64,000 bases of DNA from Morinoia aosen (Eukaryota; Arthropoda; Malacostraca; Amphipoda; Talitridae), in contig CM059563.1 in the NCBI GenBank assembly GCA_030386875.1, forward strand, positions 49,541,602 through 49,605,601, given 5' to 3'. Positions 13,013-24,345 of this stretch are shown here, in pieces. The notes under the pieces were generated by a model. It ran no database searches. It was given only the letters and a program-made list of their open reading frames with translations, and was not told the origin of the DNA. How positions within the stretch are numbered: the first letter of the stretch is position 1; the number at the start of each line of letters is the position of its first letter. The translations under genes were made by a program, and so were the position numbers.

Positions 13013-15846
13013 GTCTGGCAAAACAGAAGGTCATGACGAGAACCTCGGTGCACTTGTAAACGAAAAAAATATCATGCAATTTACAAGAAATCTAAACGAA
13101 CAATTTCTCTAGCAAAATTATTGGTATTTGAAAGAAAAATGCTTTGAATTGATTTTTCAGACGTTCCAGGTCGTGTTAGGGCCATGAAATTTGACGTTTT
13201 TAACTTCACTCATCATTGAGTTGACAAAATAGTCACGTCAAGACCTAGCTTACAAAATTCATTACATCCACTGGTCATACAGCCCGACCGTACGCGACGT
13301 CGGTGCGCAAACATGCGTCGGTTGAGCATAACAAGCACGCTAAACGAACGCACACCCCCAGAAAGAAGTAACCCTCGCACAAAGGCGAAGGGAGAGTCGA
13401 CTGACACGAACGATTCTCATAAGCGCGCGTTCTTTCCATAATCGTGACAGTCATTACTGTCTGCAACAAAGCTCCCGTGGACACGACCCATCAAACTCGC
13501 GTCATTTCACGGCGAGCAATAAAATTGGAATGGAATGAGACAACGGACAGTTGCGGAGGTCGGCCTTGACCTGCCAATGCGAGCTGAGACCCGTGGGGGG
13601 GCGAGAAGATAGCGAGTGAACTTCTGTTGGGTCGGAGGGCTTTGATCCCCGTGAAGGTGCGGGAACTCCTCACGGAGGCAGCGACACGCACAAGGTACAT
13701 TCAGTTTCGCTAAAGGAGTAATTTTCAACTTTTTCTTCTCAGATATGGCGAGTTATGCAATAAAATAATCAAGACACGATATTAGTATTTAAAGGGGGTG
13801 TTAAAAAATTGGAAAGATGGGACTGTGTTGATAGGTTAAGATAGATAATTTATGAAGTTATTTTCATAGCACTGATTAAGGTTTTGAGTGGAACTTCAAT
13901 TTTTTTTGCAAAATTCAAGATTTTTTGTTTCAACACTGAAACAGGCTATCACTGAGCCATTCCAGAAATAAATTATTAAACATTTATACACATAAAGTGA
14001 TGAAGTACAAGCGTCAATAAAGCCAAGGAACCCTTCGCCCATCGATCTATCTTCGTGACGAAAAACTCTGAAAAAGAAACATATCGTAAAATTAAAAGAC
14101 TGGCAGAACGGTTTTAGATAGGTTATGTAAATGTCAAAAATTTCGTTTCATGGAAACGTCGTCAAAATTCATGCGCCCACCCTTCTTAAAACTCCCGAGA
14201 TACACGTCACAAATATTTCAAAGCACACGAGCTGAAAATCACTGTGATGAAGTGTGAAAACCCATCTCACGCTTGTAAAATATTAATTTTATAAAATGAT
14301 TCCAGAGAAATATTTTTGCGTGTACATGTGTACATTTTTATTTCAATAGAGTAACCAATGAAAAAAATTCATAGTTAAATCTTCTACTAATTTCATTGTC
14401 AGATTACTGTAGTGATGGTGAATGTTTCGATCAGAGTATCTTTAGAGTAATAAATCTCACAATTTTTGCACAACCACGAACCAAATGCGGCAAGCAGGCA
14501 CCGAGTAGCAGGGCAACCTAAAATATTGAGAAGGAGGTAGGGCATTGAACGTGTCGGATTGGAATGCCCCACGTACACACCTCGCAAGATAAAATATCAT
14601 CATGAAGGTTCAACCCTTTCCTGACCACTCCATTACATCTTCAAAAGCTATTCAAGTCCATCAAGGGACACTTGCCAATAGATCACGAACGAAGAAGAAA
14701 GTGATGCATCATTTCTCGGTGCGTTGGCTTAGGCCTAGCGCCTCGGTAGACCTCATGGGGAGCTCCAGAGAGCGGCACTTGGAGATTGAGCGCTAGTGCA
14801 AAGTTCAAGGAACCACGATGTTTCTTTCCAGTACTCGCACCTACGACTCATTTGAGACCCAGGATTTTAAGAAATATTAGAGCGAAAGTGTTTGAATGTC
14901 AGCTTCATTTCATCGTTAATGACAGTGCCTCTCCTCAGAAGGATTATCAGGTGAAAAGGCTAAAATTCCTTCAAAAAAGATGAATAAAAGTGGGTAATTA
15001 AGCACTTCTAAAACACCATTAAAGTTTTCCGTTCGCATTCAGAATTGCTAATTAAATTACCGAAGGAACATCTAGTTAATATTTTCATCGAAAAATTGCC
15101 AAGCCATCCACAAAAGCTGAATCACAATAGAATATAATAAGATCAGATGTTAAAATAGAATTATGCTACAAGAAGATATCTTAGGGGAGCGCACGTCGCA
15201 CCATATGGTAACCAGAATGCACGGAAGCGGTGAAAAGTGCTGATACAAGCAAAGAAGCCTACGTGCCATATCTTTCGAAGAAAAAGGGAAAGAAGACATG
15301 ACAGTAGAAACATATTGCGAGCTAGACGACGCGTCATTACAAGATCATTATTTTCCTCGATTTCTCAAGCGAACATGCAAGTCAGACAGCGACCAACAAT
15401 ATGTCTAATCGGAACAGTGTCAACAGGCCGTTTCATGGACACCGTCATCAATCTTAATTGATTTAAAGGTGTTGATGACAGACCGAGGAAAAGTCTCAAC
15501 TCGTTGTCACCTTCGCCCGAGCGATAAGTATGACGAGCGAATTCCAGGGCACAGAGAAAAGTTGACCATCGTGGCCGTACACAGATCAGCATGTTAGAGT
15601 GAGAAATAAGGGCTCGCATCAGAGTATGGTCGGCCTTGTTAGCTGATTTCATGGAATGGTCAGACGTACGACAAAGCCACAATAATAGACTTCAATTCTT
15701 GACCTCAATAGACACAAGAAAAAGTACACACGAAACACTTAAAATGCGAAAGATCATTATTTTTGACTGAAATAACATTGATTCAATGGGAAATGAGATG
15801 TTCGTACATATATTTCACAAGATTTCAACTTACGACTACTACCAGA
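13013..15846. other. Non-coding stretch without recognised features
   Basis: AT-rich sequence with scattered GC-richer words, for example 13270-13700 where minus-strand frames of about 70 codons overlap. None carries a recognisable motif or a convincing pair of splice sites. No repeat family or RNA gene was identified. Confidence 0.3.
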
Positions 15847-16207
15847 TGATTAGATTACAGGTTAGTTTAAGCCTCCCTAACCGCTACAAAAAAGTGCGTA
15901 TCGTAGAAAGGAAGGAGAAAAGCATCATTTAGTACGGATATTGGGGAATATGGAGAATTTATGCAGAAGGGGCACAGAAACAGCAAATTGGGAAAGAAGT
16001 TCATGAAACAAGATAAAAGTTGAAGAAGAAAGTAGTAGGTGCTGAAAAACAGGACAGCAGCGAACCGAAAATGGTAGTCCTTAACATAGCAAAAAATATC
16101 TTATTTCAACAAAAATAAGGCCTAGCTAACTCTCGGCTCGGGCCCTCACATTTTCCCCCTGGAAGCGCCAATTTTCAAAGATACAATTGTTGTATCCCTC
16201 TGAGCGG
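15847..16207 (+). mobile_element. SINE-like repeat, copy 2 (full length, 13-bp TSD)
   Basis: A full-length copy of about 361 bp. It is flanked by identical 13-bp direct repeats GACTACTACCAGA at 15834-15846 and 16208-16220. It begins TGATTAGATTA followed by GTTTAAGCCTCCCTAACC. It ends with the first palindrome intact (ATACAA-TTG-TTGTAT) and a slightly decayed second one. It has no open frame and no poly(A) tail. The duplication length fits target-primed reverse transcription with a LINE endonuclease. Confidence 0.9.
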
Positions 16208-16283
16208 GACTACTACCAGAAAATATGCATGAACGCGCTCGAGCGGATTTGATGGGATAAACTCTAGTTTGGTAATATTATAT

Positions 16284-16622
16284 TAAATTATTCGCTAGTT
16301 CAAGCTTCCCTCACCACAACAAAGGTGCGCAAAAGAAAGAAAGAAGGAAAACCTTATTGAAAAAAGAATGAGGGAAACTACAAATCAATCCAAAAAGTGT
16401 GTCCCACACCCTGCTCACAATATTTAAAAAAGATTGAAGGAGGCGTGTGAAAGAAGATGAAAGTTGAAGAAGGTGATAGGCGATGAAAAAAGGATACCAG
16501 TGAACTGAAAAAAGCAGATTCTTAAAAAACTTGTTTCATTTCAATTAAGGAAGGCCTGTGAGGTTCCTCAGTTCGAAACCTCACATCTTTAACTTGGAGT
16601 CACTAATTCCCATAAATACAAT
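16284..16622 (+). mobile_element. SINE-like repeat, copy 3 (old)
   Basis: Diverged copy about 75 bases after the previous one. Recognisable words include GTTCAAGCTTCCCTCACC, GATGAAAGTTGAAGAAGG, GGAAGGCCTGTGAGG and CTAATTCCCATAAATACAA. The terminal palindromes are lost and the end is blurred by a short local repeat of CATAAATACAATTT. Plus orientation. Confidence 0.75.
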
Positions 16623-17737
16623 TTACAACTACATAAATACAATTTGTCGGTCGTGTTTTTTAAGTTTTGTAAGACTTCGTCGTCTATACACTTTACCTTT
16701 ATTCTCCGTATGCGTGAAGTAAACTTTTTATTTTGATCAGACAGAATATCGTACATGAAGATGACAAATTATAGAGGTTACTAGGCTCTGTTGAAGAACA
16801 GGGCTTGACTGATAAGTCTTACTAACAGCCAAACGTTTATTAATAAAATGTTAAGTGATAGAAACACACTGTTAAGTTAAATAATTTTTCACCAACTAAA
16901 CTGTATAAGTGAAACTGTATTAACCCTACGCAGTAAATACTCTGAAATAGTAGAACCAACACATAAGTTAAAGAGATATCGTAGAATCGTCGACGAGGTC
17001 CCAGTATGTTGATTTGCTGCTTTAAGTCCCTGCTTCCTGTGGGCCAGGTTTTTGCGTCGAGATCAGGCAAGACATTCCAACTTGAATGAAGGAGTTGCAT
17101 TTCCCACACATGGTCACCAGTACGATTAGGAAAGGAAAAAAATTAACCTCCTCTTGAGAAAACTTTCACATGTCAAGAGAATCATTTACTATTTAGAGAT
17201 ATAGTTTATCTAATGGCAAAACGTTTCCATTCTGTACTAACTAAAATAAAATATAAACAGCGAAAGAGCTTGCACCAGAATAACACGCAAAGCGCTTTCA
17301 AATTAAGACGATTAACGTTGTACGGTGAGGCAGCGTAAGTATTTTACTAGTGACATTAAATTTAACGTCTAGCAGGGGATATTCGTCAGCCAATTGACGG
17401 ATTTAGGACGCGACACAAGATGCGACAAAACATAACTGCGAGCTCTGCTCGGAATCGTGGGAAGCTTTTCGAAGTCAAACACTCGGATGTGAAGAGAGGA
17501 ATGAAACGCTCGAAGTTTTTGGTGAAGTTGCACAGCAGAAAAAGCATAAAATTTCTTTCTTGTATTGGAATGTGCTCTCCTGCAGCGGCTTCTGTTGAAA
17601 ATAATTCGCCCATGAAACAGTTCGAACGCTCTGACTATTGATGGGAAAGAGAAAAGAGAGTGACGCTCTTTTTCACTGAACGGTTAACTAATTACATGGT
17701 TTAACACAAACTTGTGGATAAGTAGCAACAACAGCTT

Positions 17738-17791
17738 GAAGAAACTTATTGAGGTGCCGTTCTCGAAGAAACTTATTGAGGTGCCGTTCTC
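17738..17791. repeat. 27-bp perfect tandem duplication
   Basis: The 27-base unit beginning GAAGAAACTTATTGAGG and ending GTGCCGTTCTC occurs twice in direct succession (17738-17764, 17765-17791) with no difference, so it is probably recent. Replication slippage is the likely cause. It lies in non-coding DNA. Confidence 0.95.
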
Positions 17792-18470
17792 AAGATAATT
17801 GATTGACCTCAAATTACTTAAAAAAGAAACATTTTGCAATTGCAATTAATAACAAAAGTCATATCAGAAGGCGTAACAAACAGCGATTGACATTTAAACA
17901 ACTTTTTTTGCTGAAATGGAAGAACAGTGAACAAGCGCATAGCTTTTAAGATTAATTTTCATAATAAATTCTGCATGCAAGAGTATGTGCTGAATAACAG
18001 ACTACTAAAATGGTCATTAGCAGCATTAGTGAGTTGTTTAATGATGTACAGCAATTAATAAGTTCTTCGATGAATATTGTTAATGAACTGACGGGAATGC
18101 AGGAATTATTTTCTCAAAACAGAGCTTCAATGCTATAATTGCTAAATGAATTTCTGCGGTAGAAGCGAGTATCTATGTAAGAAAATTCTCACATGAAATT
18201 GATTTCTTGAAACAATTGAGTGATACGTCAGACAGCAACGAAACACAGAAGACTATGTGAAAAATAAGCCTTGGAAACGGCATAATTAAACCAATAGACC
18301 TTGCAAACCGGTCTTGCAGAGTACTCATGAAGTCTTCACAAGTCACTGATGAAGCTCGACACAATGAAGTACCCTGAAGCTTTTCTGTGCGCAACGAAAT
18401 TATAAAGTGAAAAACTTAGAAATTACTTTGTACCAACATAAATAGCTGGGAAAAACATGATGATGGTAAA

Positions 18471-18690
18471 GGTGACCTATAACATAACATCTCGAGCATT
18501 TGCATGGACACAGGACTATAATGTTACATGGGATGACCGACGAGCGTCAGTGCCGGAGAGAAGCATCCTACAGGATGACAAATGCGACTTATCACATTAT
18601 AGCTCGAGCACTCGCATGGACACAAGGCTACAATGTTACAGAGGATGACCGAGGAGCGCCAGCACCGAAGAGGATCTCAGTGCGGCGGGC
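18471..18690. repeat. Diverged 112-bp tandem duplication
   Basis: CTCGAGCATTTGCATGGACA at 18491 recurs as CTCGAGCACTCGCATGGACA at 18603. Similarity continues through AATGTTACA and GATGACCGA to about 100 bases in each copy. Both copies can be read as related peptides (AFAWTQDYNVT and ALAWTQGYNVT), but the 112-base period shifts the frame between them. Differences fall at all three codon positions, so I do not call it a gene. It runs into a GC-rich stretch ending near 18770. Confidence 0.8.
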
Positions 18691-19669
18691 GCCGCTGGTG
18701 GTGGCAGCGAGCGGTAGGCAACCCAACCTGAGGTGGTCGGTCGCTCCTCGGCGTTCCTGAGCTACGTGACTTCCGGGAGAGTCCATGGATCCCTACTGTT
18801 GAACAACTGGTCATGTTTTCTCATTGAAAATACGCTGAACTAAATAAATCCCTCGCCATTAAATGGACATGCTAGATAATGGCATCACTTAAATACAGTC
18901 AATTGAGAAAACAAACACACGTCTAGTATGGTAACATTTTCCAACAATTGAATTTTATTTACTTTCACTTGATGAAAATCCCATTTGCAATACGAGTTCA
19001 TTCTTGAATAATTATCCCTCATGACGTCACAGCTAAGAACAGAGTGGTACTATACCTAAATAATACATTTATAGGACCAGCAATCATATATCAGGTAAGG
19101 CTGAACAACCTTCGAGGTCATTACATTCTCAATGGAAAAAAAAATCTTCGTTACGAATACATTAGTCGGTGACGGAATGAATTAAAATAAATTACTTAAA
19201 TTCAGATCAGTACGTCGGTTACAAACCTGCATAGAACCTACTCGATCCGGTAAGAACTCCATTCGTTTGAGAATCGCATTTCTATGCTGCACCGAATCCA
19301 ACTACGACGCACTTAGTTCCGAGCAGCAACTTCGGAATCGTTTCCAAGGCTTTATTAAATAGGCTGAACGACTGATATAGGCATCCGCATTATCATTTCC
19401 GCAATGGTATTGGTTCAGGAAGCCTGGCGAAGAAGACTTAGTCCCCGCTGGAACTTCGCCTAATTCTACAGTGATTATGTGTAATGCTGAGCTCTAAATT
19501 TAACAACGGCATTTTAAAGCAACAAAATTATTCATATCGTCACGATAAAGTCTACAAGAATAAATTTTAAAATGCGAGCAGCGTAATTGTAGGAAAAATA
19601 TATTTCAAGCTTCATCAACACGAAATGTGTTTCCGAATAATCTAAATTACTGAGATTCTCCTGAACGTT

Positions 19670-20005
19670 AGATTAGATTAGTCGTTAGTTTTAGCCTCCC
19701 TACCCAGCAACAATTGCGATCCAAAGAGAGGAAGGAGGAAGGCACCATTTAGTATGGAGTTAAGGAAACGCGGAATCTACGCAGAAAGGCATAGAAACAG
19801 TTAGTTGTGAAAGAAGATTATGAAACAAGACCAAAGTTGAAGAAGACAGTAGTAGGTGCTGAAAAACAGGACAGCAGTGAACCGAAAAAAGGTGGTCCTT
19901 AACATAACAAAAACATTTTATTTCAACAAAAAGAAGGCCTACCTAACTCTCAGCTCGGGCCCTCACATTGTCCCCCTGGGAGCGCTATAGTTCCCATAGA
20001 TACAA
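19670..20005 (+). mobile_element. SINE-like repeat, copy 4 (13-bp TSD, short 3' end)
   Basis: Flanked by perfect 13-bp repeats TCTCCTGAACGTT at 19657-19669 and 20006-20018. It begins AGATTAGATTAGTCG. It ends at ATACAA, in the middle of the first 3' palindrome, so this copy lacks the last 20 or so bases that others have but still has clean duplications. That suggests it was made from a shortened transcript or an alternative 3' priming point. Sequence is close to copies 10 and 11 (41.2 and 41.8 kb). Confidence 0.92.
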
Positions 20006-22448
20006 TCTCCTGAACGTTTCCGCATAAATCGTGAACAGCAACGCACATCTTAGAAAATAAGGAAAATTATCCGCATGAATCAAGGTTTCTCAGGGCAATA
20101 AAATTCTCAGCTTCATTTTGGCAAATCGCGTGCTCGTAATGTCTTGCATTTACCAAGAGAATTACGACCTGCCTTCCAAATCAAAAAGTTTATTTCAAAA
20201 CGCGACCTGAGAGCATGTCATGTTGGGAACATAAGCTGAAATATATAATTAGAGCCCTGCGGAGCGGTACCAGAGTTCTTTTTTCTAGTACCTCGATTAG
20301 CTGCACGTAGCTCAGCCGCATAGGAGTGAAGTTTTAACCACGGTTTTGAGTAATGAAGACCGTCATTGGATGGGACGGAGAATGAGAGGATGAAATCTTA
20401 ACAATTTGAAGTTGAGAAATGATGGAAAGTAAGCTATTTTGTAACTAGGAAATTACAAAATACTTTCGTGTGCCCCATTGAAAGAACTAAAATTGGAAAA
20501 AACATGCCACACACGTGAGCATCAAGAGTCTATCACAATGATTTTCAAATTAATTTCAAATGAAGATCCTCACAGATAACCAGCTTACATTTAACTCTGC
20601 TAACGCTTAAATGCAGCACAAACACTGGGGGTAAATTAAACATACTATTTAGATAAAGCAAAACAATAAATAAACCAAACTACAACTTGCTTCATACTCC
20701 CTATGTAAAACCATATTCACCAATTTTAAATCAGTGAGAAGGAGGAAACTAAAATTGATCATAAATTCATTCGTAAGTTCACAAAACGTAAGCGCCGTGA
20801 AGTGCGCTCTCCAAGACCAAGCTATCATCAAAATTTGAGGTAAGAGCGGCCGCTTCCCACGTACAGAAGAGCCACCTCCTCCGCAAGTGCGCAAGCGCAA
20901 TAACACTTCCTAATGGTGCTTTTCCGCCCAAACGCGACGAGAAAGACGTCCGACTTTACCGTAAATAATATACCTTGCATCAGACAATAATAATGATGAG
21001 GAGCCTAATACCAACTGCATAGTAACAGCACAGAAATCGTGGGGAAATACGAAAGGGCGATAATCCCAGTGGCATAAATTCCGGGTAAAAATTTATTGCA
21101 AGACTGATGCACTAGCGAAAGCAAGTAATTCACGAGTAAAATGTAATAGAATTCATGATGAAGGAAAGAACCGGTCTAGTCATCAAACTCTACGTGAAAA
21201 ATTATGAGTAACATTTTTGGTACCAACATTACGGTATTGGAGGGAAAAGAATTGAAGAAGTAAAATTCTTATTGCTCTGAAGTATACATGAAATTACCTT
21301 GATAAATGATTTTTTTATGCTTGCTTCTCTACAATTAAAAAATTTGATATTATCTTGACTCTTGAGAGGCTTGATTAGAAAGAAAATAACTGCCATTATT
21401 TAAAAACAAGTCAAATTACATTCCACGATTGGTTTAAAACATTTTCACTGAAAAACAGTACAGATGGAAAAAATAATAGTATCACAAATTACGAAGCACG
21501 ATCTTGGGGGAGGAATTAAGGACAAATTAAGGACCGTAACGAAAAAAAAGCACTTGATTGGCCAAAATTGTTCTATATATCCAGTTGTTCACCCCAAAAG
21601 CTGAATAACAAAACGACACCTTTCGCCCTGAAGTGGAAGCACCCACCAACCTGTCCCTTGAGATACGATCCGTACCGTAAGGGTTTACGCATACATTACA
21701 ACGAGCTCAGTCAACAAATTGCAAACGAAAGAAAGAGCAATGAGAGGTTTAGAGCGTAACTTGCTAGCCTCAGGCGGTGAACAAGAGCAGACTTCACACA
21801 AAACATTCGACGGTTTCTGAAGGTCAAACTAAGGCGTTCGCTTGGTAATCCCTGCAGACCAATTACGCCTTGATTGTTCCCACACTTGATGAGTGAGACG
21901 ACAACCTCATCCCTTCGGTCCAGGACAACGAGGCGCTCTAGTTACTTTAATCTTCTTGGAGTTCTCACTAACTACCGTCTTGGCTTAACAAGGCGACCGC
22001 CGCTCACGAGCATCTCGCAATTCGCGCAAGCGGTTCAACCTCCGAAGCGTTTCATCCTGGCTGCACCAGACACGAGCTTCACGATGCAGGAAGCGTTGGA
22101 TGCAGAAATTGCCCTTTGTTGATAATCAACTGGGATCATAAAGTAAGTTAACTATCCTTTTCCGCCATGATTGCACTTCTAATACAAATAAAGTTTCACT
22201 ACTCTCCTAAAAAAGCCGTTTCGGAGCTACCATAAAGTCTCTCAAGTGGATTGCAGAAAAACGCGAGTAATGCGAATTGTTACATGCCGTTGGGTCGAAA
22301 ATTATAGCGGAGCTTGTTATTCCCTGCCAATAAATTATATAATCTCAAATTAGAAAGAAATTTTGGAGTTTGATTTGGGAACTAGAATTAATCAACGATA
22401 GATTGAGCGATGAGAAGTGAAGAGTAAGAATGAAATGAAACTACTTAC

Positions 22449-22465
22449 AAAAATAAACAACTCAT
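22449..22465 (-). CDS. Candidate first coding mini-exon of the Shroom-like gene (speculative)
   Basis: On the minus strand, ATGAGTTGTTTATTTTT is followed directly by GTAAGT at 22448-22443. It gives five codons plus two bases, the phase needed to join the G that opens the exon at 11731. An in-frame Met lies three codons upstream and an in-frame TAG lies upstream of that. Against it: the exon side of the donor is all T, the match is short, and one donor in three fits the phase by chance. Only transcript data could confirm it. Confidence 0.12.
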
Positions 22466-22739
22466 GTCTAACATGCAGCGAAAAAATCTTTCCTCCTTAA
22501 ACTATAAAACACAAGCAGTAATTTGTTTAGTTCTGAACTCATACATTCAAAGAGTTCGAGAGCACACAAACCAAATCATTTATAACCACCTAATTGATTG
22601 TGGTCCAAAGCGTTCCTACGCTTATCTCTTGAGAGACATTTTACATGCAGAGGCCCATGAGGATATCCAACTTTCCTTCCAGGATAAAACCCGTCATCAA
22701 GCAAAGGTATACGGACCTTATCTCTGCAAACAAGAGCGG

Positions 22740-23030
22740 CGTGTAACAGTTTAGGGCCAAAAGAACACAAGAGCACGCCGAGCACTCGAGTCTCCAGCAA
22801 AGGCCGCGTAGGCCGAGCGTATTTGCACGGTCCACTCGAGATTCAACTAAGCACGCACGACTCGTCATCGCCCGGGGCTGCGACCACCGGCCCTATCTCC
22901 ATCCCAACCCTGGGAACTTTACGGACGGCAAAATAAGGCGCTTTCCTATACAAGTTCCCTAAACGGGACTTGCTAGGAACTTTCATGCATGCACGAGATA
23001 ATCCAATCCCCAAAATGGCACGAGCGGGCA
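22740..23030. promoter_or_regulatory. GC/CpG-richer block, possible 5' region
   Basis: A stretch with many CpG-containing words (GCACGCCGAGC, CGCGTAGGCCGAGCG, CGCCCGGGGCTGCG) in otherwise AT-rich DNA. It is placed where a promoter or 5' UTR would be if the mini-exon at 22449-22465 were real. No TATA box, initiator with DPE, or coding domain was convincing. It may equally be a decayed gene fragment. Confidence 0.15.
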
Positions 23031-23534
23031 AGAACTTGAATGCTAGAAATACCTGAAACTATGAGTTTAGCACTACCAACAAAGATGACTTGAGCTACAG
23101 TGGCTGGATCTAATTTAATGTTTTTGTGAAATATAGCTCCTGACGACAGAACCGAATTCGAAAGCTAGGAGCTCAACAAGAAAACTTGTACGCTGATGTC
23201 AAACTAATAAAAACGACTACGACGATGAAAAATTCTAAAAAATTGAATATTGAGATTCGAAAACAAAAAAATATAACCGGAAATATATCATGAAAACAGT
23301 CAAAAAGAACGTTTATCGTCCAACCGATTTTCCTTGGTCGTACAGACTAAGCGGGCAAGCCCATAATAAACGTTAATACAATCGTAGAATAAAACCTTAC
23401 AAGGAAGAACAAATTCGGCGAAAAGGCTTGGTATCGTAAATCAGAAAAAAATTAGACTCATTTCGCTCCGTACATCACTTCGGAATTCACGTTTCAAGAC
23501 CACTATATCAATGTTTGTAAATTGTTTTAGTTAA

Positions 23535-23753
23535 CACGTTAACTGCGGCGGGTTTGACTGAAGTCTAACACTGAGTTAAAATTAAAGTCAAATTCGGTAA
23601 CCAATTCTAAAAATGATAATTATGAAATAGATCGCGCTTTCATTTAGTTTTGATCAAATATTTATGGAAATTGAGCTTGTGATTACTGGTTGGTCAACAG
23701 TATCATAAAAATACCCTCAGTGACCACCGGTGGGTCAAGCTGCGGTTGATGCG
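23535..23753 (-). mobile_element. piggyBac-type MITE, copy 2 (minus, paired)
   Basis: A 219-bp minus-orientation copy bounded by TTAA at 23531-23534 and 23754-23757. The left end reads CACGTTAACTGCGGC and the right end GCTGCGGTTGATGCG, diverged inverted repeats. The internal CCACCGGTGG palindrome and the TTGGTCAACAGTATCAT word match copy 1 reversed. Confidence 0.85.
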
Positions 23754-23757
23754 TTAA

Positions 23758-23982
23758 CACTTTGACTGCGATGTGAGCCACCGGTGGTCACTGGGGGGAG
23801 TTTTCATAATGCTGCAAACCAACCAGTAGTCACAAACTTAACTTTCATTAATACTTGAGTAATTAAAGCTAAATGGAGGCACGATTCAGTTAATGTTTCC
23901 CATTTTCCACATTACTTACTGCAATCAACTTTAAATTTGGGTTGAATATTAAAATTCGATTTTACCAGTCGCCGTCAAAATA
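23758..23982 (+). mobile_element. piggyBac-type MITE, copy 3 (plus, paired)
   Basis: A 225-bp plus-orientation copy that starts right after the TTAA at 23754-23757 with CACTTTGACTGCGATGTGAGCC. It ends TCGCCGTCAAAATA, followed by CTAA, a one-base change from TTAA. It shares its left TTAA with the preceding opposite-strand copy, so one element landed in the target duplication of the other. Confidence 0.85.
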
Positions 23983-24040
23983 CTAATACATGCGTTCACG
24001 ACTTTGACTCTCTCGAATTAAAAGTCCACGCAAATTAAAT

Positions 24041-24345
24041 GAGATTAGGTTAGGTTAGATGCTACTTTAAGCCCTCCTAACAGCAAGAAAGGCGTTCCAA
24101 GAGAGGAGAGAGGAAGGCACTATTTAGTACGGACTTGAGGGAACGTGGAGTCTACGCACAAATTGCATAGAAACAGAAATTGAGAAAGAAGTTTATGTAA
24201 CTAAATAAAAGTTGAAGAAGGAAGTAGTAGGTGTTGAAAAATAGAACGGCGCTGTGAACAGAAAAATTTTGATCCGTAAAATTACAAAAAAACTTTACTG
24301 TTTCAACAAAAAGAAGACCTGCCTAACCTTTAGCCCAAGAACGTG
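24041..24345 (+). mobile_element. SINE-like repeat, copy 5 (3' truncated)
   Basis: Begins GAGATTAGGTTAGGTTAG, then CTTTAAGCCCTCCTAAC, GTTCCAAGAGAGG, AGTAGTAGGTG and CAACAAAAAGAAGACCTG. Similarity stops before the CCCCTGGGAGCGC word, so the terminal palindromes are absent. No duplication was found. The two TTAGG units at its 5' end are part of the element and not a telomeric tract. Confidence 0.8.

Larger units (their letters stand above)
16623..19656. other. Non-coding stretch with short tandem duplications
   Basis: Contains the 27-bp duplication at 17738-17791 and the diverged 112-bp duplication with a GC-rich tail at about 18471-18770, both listed separately. Otherwise AT-rich with no supported gene. 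Confidence 0.35.
20019..23530. other. Non-coding stretch with a GC-richer block at 22.7-23.0 kb
   Basis: No supported gene. The block at about 22740-23030 is clearly richer in CpG than its surroundings and lies just upstream, in the Shroom sense, of the candidate mini-exon at 22449-22465. Short frames on both strands in 21.5-23.0 kb have no recognisable motif. Confidence 0.3.

Noticed and set aside
15847-16207. tRNA-derived promoter (A and B boxes) in the SINE-like family
   Set aside because: TAGTTTAAGCC and GATCCAAAG/GTTCAAGGA are only partial matches and I could not align the 5' part to any tRNA, so it is not annotated as a Pol III promoter.
24041-24061. TTAGG units resembling the insect telomere repeat
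   Set aside because: Only two units, located at the 5' end of a SINE-like copy whose other members have TTAGATTAG here.
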